A stretch of 61,983 bases of DNA from a bacterium (lineage in GTDB: Bacteria; Bacillota; Clostridia; Lachnospirales; Lachnospiraceae), in assembly GCA_029012425.1 (NCBI GenBank), contig JAQXMB010000069.1, positions 1 to 61,983 on the forward strand. Direction: 5' to 3'. Positions 36,312-44,873 of this stretch are shown here, piece by piece. A program made the translations under genes and the position numbers. The notes beneath the pieces are model-generated. The model saw nothing but the letters and a program-made list of their open reading frames with translations. It did no database searches and was not told the DNA's origin. Position 1 is the first letter of the stretch, and each line of letters opens with the position of its first letter.

Positions 36312-39206
36312 TTAAATATTTAAAAAAGCATGTAGGATGTCTTCTACTGCATCATCATCATACATTTTAAGCTTATTTTTCACATCTTTCAAGCAGTCTG
36401 CGGCATTCTTTCCAATCTGCTCAGCCAAAAGTGCTTCCGTCTTCTCCGCAGCTGATTTTGATCGGAAATTCTCAACATCGTCAAGAATCTCTGCCATGCG
36501 ATTTCGAACCTCTTCCTCCGAAAGAACCTCTCCACCGGAAGGCCCGTTTGTCTTGGGCTTCAGGTATCCCTGTTCGGTGAGCACTCTTTGAATCTCCCGG
36601 AGCAGGAAGCTGTATTCGTTCAAAAGCTTGTTCAAATTATCGTTAATAAACGAGATATCTCCCTCTTTGGCGGCAAATTCATGCTTCTTTGCAAAATCAG
36701 ATAACTCATTCGCTCCGATATTTGCAGATGCACTTTTCAGACCATGAACCTCAATCTCATAGTTTTTATAGTCACCTTCCGTTGCAAGGCGCTCAATGAG
36801 TGTCCGTTTTTCTTCACCATCCATATAGTAAAGCTCTAAAAGATCCAGATAGTTTTTCACATTTCCGGAATGAAGCTTCAGGCATCCGCCCACATCGACT
36901 CCGACCATGTACAATTCTGCGGTCTGTGCTCTGGAAGCCATCTGCTGTGCCTCCTGTGTATCCTTGATCGGCTGCCGCCGTTCCTCAGGAATCCAATGGA
37001 GCAGCATCTTGTGCAGCTCATTTTTGTCGATTGGCTTGGCAATGAAATCCTGGAAACCATTATCAATAAACATCTGTCGCGCATTGTTGTATGCGTTGGC
37101 GGACAATGCAATGATCAACGGGCTTGTTCCATTCTCACCACAATCGTGACGAATATGATCGGTCGCCTCAATACCATCCATCTCAGGCATCATATGATCC
37201 ATGAGAATCAGATCATATTTTGTCTGCAGAACCATATCGATTGCCTGCTGACCACTCTTTGCCTCGTCAACAATAAACCGATACGGTGCAAGTGTACCGG
37301 TTGCAACCTTCAGGTTAATCTTATTGTCATCCACAATCAGAACACGATAATCAGGAACCATAAAGCCTTCTTCTAATGTTTCCTTCACATCGAGCTTCTT
37401 CCACGGCTCCTGCTCAATGCTTCTCATATCCGCAACCTTTTGTGGTATGCAGACCGTAAAGCTTGTACCTTTTCCGACCTCACTGGAAACCTCAATGGTA
37501 CCTTCCATCAATTCAACAAAGCGTTTGGTAATGGCAATTCCAAGACCGACGCCGTTCATATTGCGGTCATTCTTCTCGTCCATTCTTCGGAACTGCTCAA
37601 ATAAGCGTTCCACTTCCTCCGGTGTAAAGCCCTCACCGGTGTCCTCAAACTGAAAAACAAGAAGAATGTTCTCTTCATTCATCCACTTATGAGTAACAGT
37701 AACCTTTACAAAGCCTTTTTCCGTGTACTTAATTCCAAAATTCACGAAATTGCTGATCATCTGACGAATACGCAGCTCATCACCAATCAGCTTGCAGGGA
37801 AGCTTTGAAGAGATATTTCGCTTTAATTGCAGTCCGGATGAGGATGCGGTAAGCTTTGCCAGATGAAGCGTCTCTTCCAGAAGCTGCTCGGTCGAATACG
37901 CCTCCTGATTTAACATCATCTCGCCTGCTTCCATCTTGGACAGATTTAGTATATCGCTGATTATTGCCAACAGGTTTGTCGATGCATTCTTAATATCACA
38001 TGCAAAGTCATATACTTTACGGCCACGGCTCTCCTCGATGATCAATTCGCTCAATCCGACAATCGCATTCATCGGCGTGCGAATCTCATGCGAAATATTG
38101 GCAAGGAAGTCACTTTTTGCCCGGTTCGCCTGCTCTGCGACCTCAAGCGCACGCTGCGTCTCTGCCTGAGCTGCCTCCGCTTTCTTTCGTCCGGCAATCA
38201 CCTCTCCGATATAGTTATGTACCATTGTCTTATCGGTAAAGATCAGGGTATATCCCCTCAGGTCATTCCACGGATCCTCAATCGCATTCTTACACACCTC
38301 ATAGTGCATATCTCCGATATCAAAATCCTTTTCCTCATAGTCTTCAAACAGTTCCATCGGAATGCTTCTCAGCCTGAAAATACTCCGCCGGATTAAGGAT
38401 GGCTCAAGCTCCGGGAAAATACGCTTTGCGGCTTCATTGTAGCCTATCAGCTCATTATTGAGATCAATCATGATCACGCCTTCCCGCATCGTATCAAATA
38501 CCATCTCAGTCGCTGCAATCCGAAGATTAAAACCACCTTTACTCCAGAACCGAACCATAAAGCCGTCAATCAGCAATAGTGAGACAATCGGCAAAAACTG
38601 GTGGTAATATGAGGACCGGTGCATGGCAAGTATCTGTGCACATGAGTATGCCGAAAGTAACACAATACCGGAAATCAGCACCTGTCTGCGCAAAACAATA
38701 CTTATTTCTCTGCCCAGATATGAGACAATCATTGTAAGTATCACAACAACCGGGAATACCTGGCAGCCAAATACAAAGAAGTTATAAATTGGTCCGCTGC
38801 TATATACCAGATGCATCACGCCGTTTATTGTTTCAAAATGTACATCCGTGAGCATGAGTTCATGATAACTACTCGTCCACAGTAAAAAAAGCATGAACAA
38901 ATCATACAAAAATACATATATGGAAATCCACTGGGGAACAAAATTCTTCACTCGATAACAGAAAAATACGCACAGAAAATACCCCATAAAGATCAATCCG
39001 CAATACTCGATTTCTATGCCAAGCAATGCAGCCTCATCAGTTTTCGCCATACATTCAAAAAGATGACCCACATTCAAAACCAGTGCCATTATCAAATAGA
39101 TAACGAGCGACTTCTTCTCCTGATTTGTCTGCTTATGGCTCACCCAAAACAGTATGAATATGCTAATAAATATGACTGCCCACTGCAATCCTATATCATA
39201 TCTCAC
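36312..39206 (-). CDS. 7TM hybrid histidine kinase with receiver and HPt domains
   Basis: About 964 residues from the GTG at 39206, which has GGAGG 8 bases upstream; the open frame extends to 39287 and would add one more hydrophobic segment. The order is seven membrane helices, a PAS-like domain, the His box ([21 protein letters not shown]), the ATP-binding domain ([20 protein letters not shown]), a receiver ([19 protein letters not shown]) and an HPt domain with the phosphorylatable His in [13 protein letters not shown]. All relay residues are present, so phosphate can pass His-Asp-His-Asp to the regulator just downstream. A helical tail ends the protein. The signal is unknown. Confidence 0.9.
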   Translation of the reverse strand: MRYDIGLQWAVIFISIFILFWVSHKQTNQEKKSLVIYLIMALVLNVGHLFECMAKTDEAALLGIEIEYCGLIFMGYFLCVFFCYRVKNFVPQWISIYVFLYDLFMLFLLWTSSYHELMLTDVHFETINGVMHLVYSSGPIYNFFVFGCQVFPVVVILTMIVSYLGREISIVLRRQVLISGIVLLSAYSCAQILAMHRSSYYHQFLPIVSLLLIDGFMVRFWSKGGFNLRIAATEMVFDTMREGVIMIDLNNELIGYNEAAKRIFPELEPSLIRRSIFRLRSIPMELFEDYEEKDFDIGDMHYEVCKNAIEDPWNDLRGYTLIFTDKTMVHNYIGEVIAGRKKAEAAQAETQRALEVAEQANRAKSDFLANISHEIRTPMNAIVGLSELIIEESRGRKVYDFACDIKNASTNLLAIISDILNLSKMEAGEMMLNQEAYSTEQLLEETLHLAKLTASSSGLQLKRNISSKLPCKLIGDELRIRQMISNFVNFGIKYTEKGFVKVTVTHKWMNEENILLVFQFEDTGEGFTPEEVERLFEQFRRMDEKNDRNMNGVGLGIAITKRFVELMEGTIEVSSEVGKGTSFTVCIPQKVADMRSIEQEPWKKLDVKETLEEGFMVPDYRVLIVDDNKINLKVATGTLAPYRFIVDEAKSGQQAIDMVLQTKYDLILMDHMMPEMDGIEATDHIRHDCGENGTSPLIIALSANAYNNARQMFIDNGFQDFIAKPIDKNELHKMLLHWIPEERRQPIKDTQEAQQMASRAQTAELYMVGVDVGGCLKLHSGNVKNYLDLLELYYMDGEEKRTLIERLATEGDYKNYEIEVHGLKSASANIGANELSDFAKKHEFAAKEGDISFINDNLNKLLNEYSFLLREIQRVLTEQGYLKPKTNGPSGGEVLSEEEVRNRMAEILDDVENFRSKSAAEKTEALLAEQIGKNAADCLKDVKNKLKMYDDDAVEDILHAFLNI

Positions 39207-39483
39207 TGCAATTTCCTCCAACATAAGCATTCTTTTACAACAGAACACAGACAAAAGCAAAACCATCGCGACAGGCATAACTGCCACTAATTAGCATTCA
39301 TTATAACATACTATTTCTATGTACGCTATGATTTTCAGTATTTTTCGCCAACTGTCATGGTTATTTTGTCGAAAACTGGACATTTTAATTATGCCAGTTT
39401 CGCTATATGATCTAACCAATCAAAATCGCTGAACCAAAAAGCGCGCCGGACAGCAAAAATAAGATTTTAAAGGAGTTAAAACT

Positions 39484-40056
39484 ATGAAACAAAATACAAA
39501 AAAATGGATACTTGCTGCTTTGCTTGCCGCATTGACCTGTCTATGCACAATGGTTGTAAAAATACCTACTCCGACCGGTGGTTACATTCATCCCGGTGAC
39601 GGTATGGTTCTGCTATGCGGAATTCTCCTCGGACCCGGAATGGGAGCACTTGCTGCCGGTATCGGTTCCATGTTTTCCGACATCATCAGCGGTTATCTTG
39701 TATGGGCACCTGCCACATTCATCATCAAGGCGCTTGCTGCCGGAGTTTCCGCTCTGCTGTTTCAAAAGGCCGTCGCACACATGTCCGGTGAAAAAAAACA
39801 CACCATCGCACTTGCTGCATGTGGTGTTGTCGGCGAAGCACTGATGGTGTTTGGTTATTTTGTGTTTGAAATCGGATTAAATGCCGCATCAAATGGCGGT
39901 TTTACAGCTGCTGCAATTGCCGGAGGCATCGCTTATTCTGCTGCCGGAATTCCCGCAAACTGTCTTCAGGGTATCACGGGTGTTGTAATTGCATGTGTAC
40001 TGCTCCCTATTTTGAACAAGGTTCCTGATGTCCGTGCGATTCGTCAGGGTAATTAA
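39484..40056 (+). CDS. ECF transporter S component (COG4720-like)
   Basis: 190 residues with about six membrane helices. The N-terminal ALTCLCTMVVKIPTPTGGYI and HPGDGMVLLCGILLGPGMGA, then SDIISGYLVWAPATFIIKAL, are typical of the COG4720 group of substrate-binding (S) components of energy-coupling factor vitamin importers. Members are linked to vitamin B6, thiamine-precursor or riboflavin-like substrates; which one applies here is unknown. Energising subunits (EcfA/EcfT) are encoded elsewhere, as is usual. AAAGGAG precedes the ATG. I searched the leader (39300-39480) for a riboswitch and found no pattern I recognise. Its stop overlaps that of the convergent HAD gene by 4 bases. Confidence 0.82.
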   Translation: MKQNTKKWILAALLAALTCLCTMVVKIPTPTGGYIHPGDGMVLLCGILLGPGMGALAAGIGSMFSDIISGYLVWAPATFIIKALAAGVSALLFQKAVAHMSGEKKHTIALAACGVVGEALMVFGYFVFEIGLNAASNGGFTAAAIAGGIAYSAAGIPANCLQGITGVVIACVLLPILNKVPDVRAIRQGN

Positions 40057-40700
40057 TCTGACTGCAATAGCTCATCTAATACTGCCGGTAATTCACAAAA
40101 CGCGTGAATTGCCGGCACTTTTTTTCTGATGTCATCACTGAGCGTTCCAAATCCGTACGCGGCATGTACAAATATCCCGCCCGCCTGCATGGTTGCCTCA
40201 TAGTCTCCCTGTATATCTCCTACATACACGGTCCGATCCAGACCGTTTCTTTGTGCAAGGATTCTTATGTTGTCTCCTTTGGGTTTTTGATTATACCCAT
40301 AGCACTGGATATCCTCAAAGACATCCTCCAGTCCGTAATGCTCCAAAAAGGCCTCGATATAGCCACTCTGACAGTTACTTACGATATAAAGCGGATACAC
40401 TTCCTTCAGCTGCTTTAATGTAATAAGAAGTCCGGGATAAAGGGTTGCCCCGTGTTGTCTTAGATATTCATTTTCTTCCACCACACATTCTTCCATCAAA
40501 TCAAAAGATTCCTGTGCCAAAAGCTGCGGAAACAGTTTTCTGGCAAGCAGATTCATCGGAAGACCCATCACCCGTTCCAAATCCTCCGCAGTAAGCGCCG
40601 GCAGTCCTTTTGAAACAACAACTTTATTCCAGGAAGCTGCAACCTCCTTTGCCGAATCCCAAAGAGTTCCGTCCATGTCAAAAACAATACCTGTTTTCAT
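40053..40700 (-). CDS. HAD-family hydrolase, phosphoglycolate phosphatase-like
   Basis: 215 residues starting at the ATG with GGAGGG 5 bases upstream. HAD motif I is FDMDGTLWDS with the nucleophile and acid/base Asp; motif II is IVSNCQSGY; the Lys of motif III lies near NQKPKGD; motif IV is YVGDIQGDYEA. A helical cap sits between motifs I and II. It is a cytoplasmic phosphatase of small phosphorylated compounds, with substrate unknown. Its 3' end overlaps the ECF gene by 4 bases on the opposite strand. Confidence 0.85.
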   Translation of the reverse strand: MKTGIVFDMDGTLWDSAKEVAASWNKVVVSKGLPALTAEDLERVMGLPMNLLARKLFPQLLAQESFDLMEECVVEENEYLRQHGATLYPGLLITLKQLKEVYPLYIVSNCQSGYIEAFLEHYGLEDVFEDIQCYGYNQKPKGDNIRILAQRNGLDRTVYVGDIQGDYEATMQAGGIFVHAAYGFGTLSDDIRKKVPAIHAFCELPAVLDELLQSD

Positions 40701-40735
40701 ATTTCCCTCCATCCGTTATCTGGTCGTTTTGTGGC

Positions 40736-40769
40736 AAAAAAAATACCGCCAACCCGCTCTCATTAGCGG
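40736..40769 (-). terminator. Possible terminator after tRNA-Gly
   Basis: On the minus strand CCGCT-AATGAG-AGCGG lies 20 bases after the tRNA and an eight-base T run starts 10 bases beyond the stem. The gap between stem and T run makes this a weak call. Confidence 0.4.
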
Positions 40770-40788
40770 ATCAACGATACTTTCGAAG

Positions 40789-40861
40789 AGCGATAGACGG
40801 GGCTCGAACCCGCGGTCTCGACCTTGGCAAGGTCGCGCGTTACCAACTACGCCACTATCGC
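40789..40861 (-). tRNA. tRNA-Gly (anticodon GCC)
   Basis: 73 bases. Acceptor stem GCGATAG/CTATCGC, D arm with TGGTAAC, anticodon arm CGACC-TTGCCAA-GGTCG with anticodon GCC, T arm with GGTTCGAGCC, discriminator U as expected for glycine. CCA is not encoded. Confidence 0.96.
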
Positions 40862-41004
40862 ATATCCAATTTGTTTTGTGCGGTTGTCCTTAGCACGAGT
40901 AATAATATACCGTATTAATTTCATAAAGTCAACCCATATTTTTATTTTTTTTAATATTTTTTTATTTTTCTCATACAATATACAAAACAAGAAGGGGAAC
41001 AGCC

Positions 41005-41445
41005 ATGAGCCGTCAAACAAAAATACTCGTTTTACATATGAAAGAGCTGGTATACACTGCTATTTTTCTTGTACTTGCAGCAATACTTATCATTCTGCTT
41101 GTCACAATGTTCAGTGGCAAGGATAAAGCTACGCCTGCCTCCGCCTCCGGAAAATACATTGCCGGTGTCTACACATCATCGATTACTTTCGGAAATCGAA
41201 CCGTAGATGTAAGTGTTGCAGTAGATGAGAACTGTATCAAGGATATCTCTCTTGTAGACCTTGATGAATCTGTATCTGTCATGTATCCCTTGATGCAGCC
41301 AACGGTTGAAAATATCAAGTCGCAAATTGTTGAAAAACAGTCCCTTGATGATATCACCTGTGAAACTGCAAATCAATACACCTCTGCGGTCATTCTGCAT
41401 GCAATTTCCGATGCGCTCGAAAAAGCAGCCCCCTCAAATTCATGA
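41005..41445 (+). CDS. FMN-binding-domain-like membrane-anchored protein
   Basis: 146 residues. One membrane helix (about 15-35) and an Ala/Ser-rich linker lead to a domain of about 95 residues with the strand order of FMN_bind proteins: KYIAGVYTSSITFGNRTVDV, then a VAVDENCIKDISLVDL strand pair, and a final helix (SAVILHAISDALEKA). In active members a DxxSGAT motif takes covalent FMN; here the matching place reads DITCETANQYTS, so flavin attachment is doubtful. AAGGGG precedes the ATG. A terminator overlaps its last codons. Confidence 0.55.
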   Translation: MSRQTKILVLHMKELVYTAIFLVLAAILIILLVTMFSGKDKATPASASGKYIAGVYTSSITFGNRTVDVSVAVDENCIKDISLVDLDESVSVMYPLMQPTVENIKSQIVEKQSLDDITCETANQYTSAVILHAISDALEKAAPSNS

Positions 41446-41457
41446 TGGGGCTGCTTT
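41422..41457. terminator. Intrinsic terminator overlapping the 3' end of 41005-41445
   Basis: AAAGCAGCCCC and GGGGCTGCTTT form an 11-base perfect stem. The left arm lies inside the last codons of the FMN-binding-like gene. It also faces the end of the convergent GH5 gene. Confidence 0.85.
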
Positions 41458-41473
41458 ACTGCTTTCATCTAAG

Positions 41474-42805
41474 CTATTTCCCGCTGCCGACTGTCGCAAG
41501 AGATTTCTGCATCATCTTTACAAACCACTTTCCCGAATCAGACAAATCACTCTTCTTCCAATTCGATGTCCGCTTACATCCGGAAACCAGCATCGCAGAT
41601 GTCTCCGACTTATTCGACAGATTCCAGATACAGCTGCTGATACCGTACTTATCAAGCAGCTTCACCCACGCATCCGCCTGTTTCTTATCAATTGCTCCGT
41701 TTCCCGATGCATCACAAATACCATATTCCGTCACAAAAATCGGAAGTCCTGCCTTGGCAGCTGTTTCAACCTTCTGCCGAAACCAGTCTGTATGTGTTGC
41801 AGCATAGTAATGGAAGGCGTACATCAGATTGTCATAGCCTTTGATCGGGTCTTTTGCCACAAGATCCACATCCTGACTCCAGGTAGGTGTTCCCACAATA
41901 ATGACCGCGTCTGTATCATAGGTTCGGATTGTTTTGATGATAACTTTTGCATAGCTCTTTATCTGTGCCCAGGTCGTTCCTCCATTCGGCTCATTGCAGA
42001 TTTCATAAATTACATGCTTCTCATCTTTATAGCGCTGTGACAGCTTCTTGAAAAAGGCCTTCGCCTGTGCCTGATTCTTCTGCGGATTTCCGTCACTTAA
42101 TATATGCCAGTCAATAATGACATACATACCAAGCTTCTTCGCATCTTCTACTGTATCAGCAATCTTCTTTTCCAACTGTTTCTTATTGTCAGATGAGCCG
42201 ACACAGTATCCATTATATTCTTCCGTATACATGGCAAGACGAATTACCTCTACGCCCCACTCATCGCGCATCGTCTTTAACGCATCATAATTGATAAACT
42301 CAGGAAACCAGGAAAGTCCATGGGAGCTTACACCTTTCAACTGAACTTCCTTCTGATTCTTATCGACCAGCTTTCCATTCTTCACAGACAATGTTCCATA
42401 CTGTTCTACCGCGGACAGAATCTTTGCCTTCACCGGTGTACTCTTCGCACCGGATATCATGCCCCCAACCTGGTTACCGTATGCAGCCACACGATAATAG
42501 TAAGTCTGCCCCGGAACGCTTCCATAATCGCGCCAGGTGTGTGTTGTTGCCGATGAGATTGTCTTTATCTTTTTATACCCGCTGTCTTTCCGGGTTGAAC
42601 GATAAATCTCATAACCGTCTGCCGCTTTTACACCTTTCCATACCAGTTTCACGGTATTCGGTGTCTTTTGTGCAACCCGAACTCCCGTTACAGCTTCAAG
42701 GCGTCCTGCTGCCTGTACTTTTTTCGGAATAACCCCCACAATACAAAGGCAGAACAGAAAAATACCGAAAAAGGATGCCATTGCATATACCTTTCGCTTT
42801 CTCAC
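41474..42805 (-). CDS. Secreted GH5 endoglucanase with N-terminal FN3 domain
   Basis: 443 residues. Signal peptide (about 1-32, ending KVQA), a fibronectin type III-like domain (about 36-128; VRVAQKTPNTVKLVWKGVKA, GYEIYRS), and a GH5 catalytic domain (about 135-435). The acid/base Glu is E272 in YEICNEPNG and the nucleophile is E360 in PIFVTEYGI; the conserved IRLAMY and VIIDWH stretches are present. It should cut internal beta-1,4 bonds in cellulose or related glucans outside the cell. There is no carbohydrate-binding module that I recognise and no anchor. It lies 38 bases behind proA. Confidence 0.92.
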   Translation of the reverse strand: MRKRKVYAMASFFGIFLFCLCIVGVIPKKVQAAGRLEAVTGVRVAQKTPNTVKLVWKGVKAADGYEIYRSTRKDSGYKKIKTISSATTHTWRDYGSVPGQTYYYRVAAYGNQVGGMISGAKSTPVKAKILSAVEQYGTLSVKNGKLVDKNQKEVQLKGVSSHGLSWFPEFINYDALKTMRDEWGVEVIRLAMYTEEYNGYCVGSSDNKKQLEKKIADTVEDAKKLGMYVIIDWHILSDGNPQKNQAQAKAFFKKLSQRYKDEKHVIYEICNEPNGGTTWAQIKSYAKVIIKTIRTYDTDAVIIVGTPTWSQDVDLVAKDPIKGYDNLMYAFHYYAATHTDWFRQKVETAAKAGLPIFVTEYGICDASGNGAIDKKQADAWVKLLDKYGISSCIWNLSNKSETSAMLVSGCKRTSNWKKSDLSDSGKWFVKMMQKSLATVGSGK

Positions 42806-42843
42806 ACGATCCCCTCCTGTTTTGAACCGTTTTCGCTCATTTC

Positions 42844-44103
42844 CTAACGAATCTGTCCCTCACCGTGGATTACATATTTGTAACTGCACAGTTCCTCCAG
42901 TCCCATCGGTCCTCTCGCATGAAGCTTTTGTGTAGAAATACCCATCTCGCAGCCAAGGCCAAATTCTCCGCCATCGGTAAAACGCGTAGACGCATTGACA
43001 TATACCGCTGCTGAATCCACTTGGGAGGCAAATCGATTCGCGTTTACCTCATCCTCTGTAAGAATTGACTCACTGTGCCCGGTTGAGTGTGCACGAATAT
43101 GTGCAATCGCCTCGTCCACATCATCAACAATACGAACTGCCATAATATAATCCAAAAATTCGGTATCAAAATCTTTTTCACCTGCCGGCACGCCATCAAT
43201 GATAGCCGCTGCGCGCGCGTCAAGACGAAGCTCTACCGGCTGCTTTCCCGCTGCAATGCGCTCCTCTACCAGGCATTTTTTGATTGCAGGCAGAAATGCC
43301 TCCGCAACATCCTTGTGTACCAGACATACTTCCATCGCATTGCATACACTCGGACGGCTCGTCTTCGCATTCTCGACAATTGCAACTGCCTGCTTTAAAT
43401 CGGCTGTTGCATCTACAAAAATATGACAAATTCCGGTACCGGTCTGAATACAGGGAACCTTTGCCTGTTCCACGCACGCACGAATTAATCCTGCACCACC
43501 GCGGGGAATCAGAAGATCCACCTGCCCGACTGCCGTCATAAGTTCATTGGCGCTATCATGTGAAATGTCTTCAATCAGACTTACCGCCTCTTTCGGAAGT
43601 CCCGCTTCCATAAGACCCTTTCGAAGCGCACGAACAATTGCATTACAACTTCTCCAGGCATCCTTTCCGCATCGCAAAATACATGCATTGCCACTCTTAA
43701 GAGCAAGGGCTGCCGCATCGCTCGTCACATTCGGGCGGCTCTCATAAATGATTGCCACAACTCCGAGCGGGCATCCCACACGCTCAATAAACAATCCATT
43801 CGGGCAGGTATGGGTATAACGAACCTTTCCAACCGGATCCGGAAGGTCTGCAACCTGACGGATTCCTTCTGCCATTCCTTCAATGCGCTCTTTTGTAAGC
43901 TGAAGGCGGTCAATCATCACATCTGAGATGCGTCTTTTTGCATTCTCCACATCTATCATATTTTCTGCAAGAATTGCATCTGTCTCTTCAATTAATGCCT
44001 GTGCCATGGCACAGAGCGCCGCATTCTTCTTTTCGGTATCTGCAATCGCCATTGTATCCTTTGCGGTCACAGCGGTCGCAATGATTTCTGCTGTTGTGCT
44101 CAT
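42844..44103 (-). CDS. proA: Gamma-glutamyl phosphate reductase
   Basis: 419 residues, the usual size. Aldehyde-dehydrogenase fold with GVVAIIYESRPNVT, the catalytic Cys region (TSRPSVCNAMEVCLVH) and the late GECEMGIS-like segment (FGLGCEMGISTQKLHARGPMG, given in two overlapping parts: FGLGCEMGIS and HARGPMG). It reduces glutamyl phosphate with NADPH to the semialdehyde in proline synthesis. Its ATG overlaps the proB stop by 4 bases, so the two are co-translated. Confidence 0.96.
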   Translation of the reverse strand: MSTTAEIIATAVTAKDTMAIADTEKKNAALCAMAQALIEETDAILAENMIDVENAKRRISDVMIDRLQLTKERIEGMAEGIRQVADLPDPVGKVRYTHTCPNGLFIERVGCPLGVVAIIYESRPNVTSDAAALALKSGNACILRCGKDAWRSCNAIVRALRKGLMEAGLPKEAVSLIEDISHDSANELMTAVGQVDLLIPRGGAGLIRACVEQAKVPCIQTGTGICHIFVDATADLKQAVAIVENAKTSRPSVCNAMEVCLVHKDVAEAFLPAIKKCLVEERIAAGKQPVELRLDARAAAIIDGVPAGEKDFDTEFLDYIMAVRIVDDVDEAIAHIRAHSTGHSESILTEDEVNANRFASQVDSAAVYVNASTRFTDGGEFGLGCEMGISTQKLHARGPMGLEELCSYKYVIHGEGQIR

Positions 44104-44873
44104 CGTTTTCCCTCCCCTAAAAATCTCGTTCCGACTTTTTTTCCTTCTACAATATCATATAAAATGGAAGGTCTTGCTCCATTGGCTATCACCATGTCAA
44201 AGCCCGCCTCCATCGCAATTTGGGCTGCATGCAGTTTTGTCGACATTCCACCGGTTCCAAGAGTGGTTCCGCTTCCTCCGGCAAGCGACATAATCTCCGG
44301 TGTAATCTGATCCACAATTGAGATGAATCGTGCGTTTTTATCCTTTCTCGGATCAGCCGTATATAAGCCGTCAATATCAGATAACAGAACCAGCAAATCT
44401 GATTTTACGCATTTTGCAACAATTGCTCCAAGCGTGTCATTATCACCGACCGCAATCTCCTCTGTTGCAATCGTATCATTCTCATTGATAATCGGAATCG
44501 CCTCTAACTCCAACAGGCGAAACAGGGTATTCTCCAGATTGAGCCTACGCTCCTCATGTTCAAAGTCTGCACCTGTAAGCAAAATCTGTGCCACCACATG
44601 ATTATACTCTGTAAAGAGTTTATCATAGGTATACATCAACTCACACTGTCCGACTGCCGCAGCCGCCTGCTTTGTTGGCATATCCTCCGGCCGTTCCTTG
44701 AGCGGAAGCTTTCCGATACCCATTCCAATCGCTCCGGAAGATACCAGAACAACCTCATGTCCTGCATTCTTCAAATCACTGAGCACCCGCACAAGCTCTT
44801 CCACATGACGGATATTAAGCCTCCCTGTCGGATATGCAAGTGTCGATGTGCCCACTTTAACTGTAACTCTCAT
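44100..44873 (-). CDS. proB: Glutamate 5-kinase, short form without PUA domain
   Basis: 257 residues, all of the amino-acid-kinase fold: VKVGTSTLAY, VSSGAIGMGIGKL, INENDTIATEEI, GDNDTLGAIVA, LSDIDGLYT and GTGGMSTKLHA. The C-terminal RNA-binding-like PUA domain found in longer members (about 370 residues) is absent; this short form is known from several Firmicutes. It phosphorylates glutamate for proline synthesis and is normally inhibited by proline. It overlaps both its neighbours by 4 bases. Confidence 0.95.
   Translation of the reverse strand: MRVTVKVGTSTLAYPTGRLNIRHVEELVRVLSDLKNAGHEVVLVSSGAIGMGIGKLPLKERPEDMPTKQAAAAVGQCELMYTYDKLFTEYNHVVAQILLTGADFEHEERRLNLENTLFRLLELEAIPIINENDTIATEEIAVGDNDTLGAIVAKCVKSDLLVLLSDIDGLYTADPRKDKNARFISIVDQITPEIMSLAGGSGTTLGTGGMSTKLHAAQIAMEAGFDMVIANGARPSILYDIVEGKKVGTRFLGEGKR

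Noticed and set aside
39300..39483. Possible vitamin riboswitch in front of the ECF S component
   Set aside because: A small CGCT/AGCG stem and A-rich stretch are present, but no riboswitch consensus that I know could be matched.
41306..42040. 244-residue open frame on the plus strand
   Set aside because: Covers the 3' end of the FMN-binding-like gene and the antisense of the GH5 catalytic domain; crosses a terminator.
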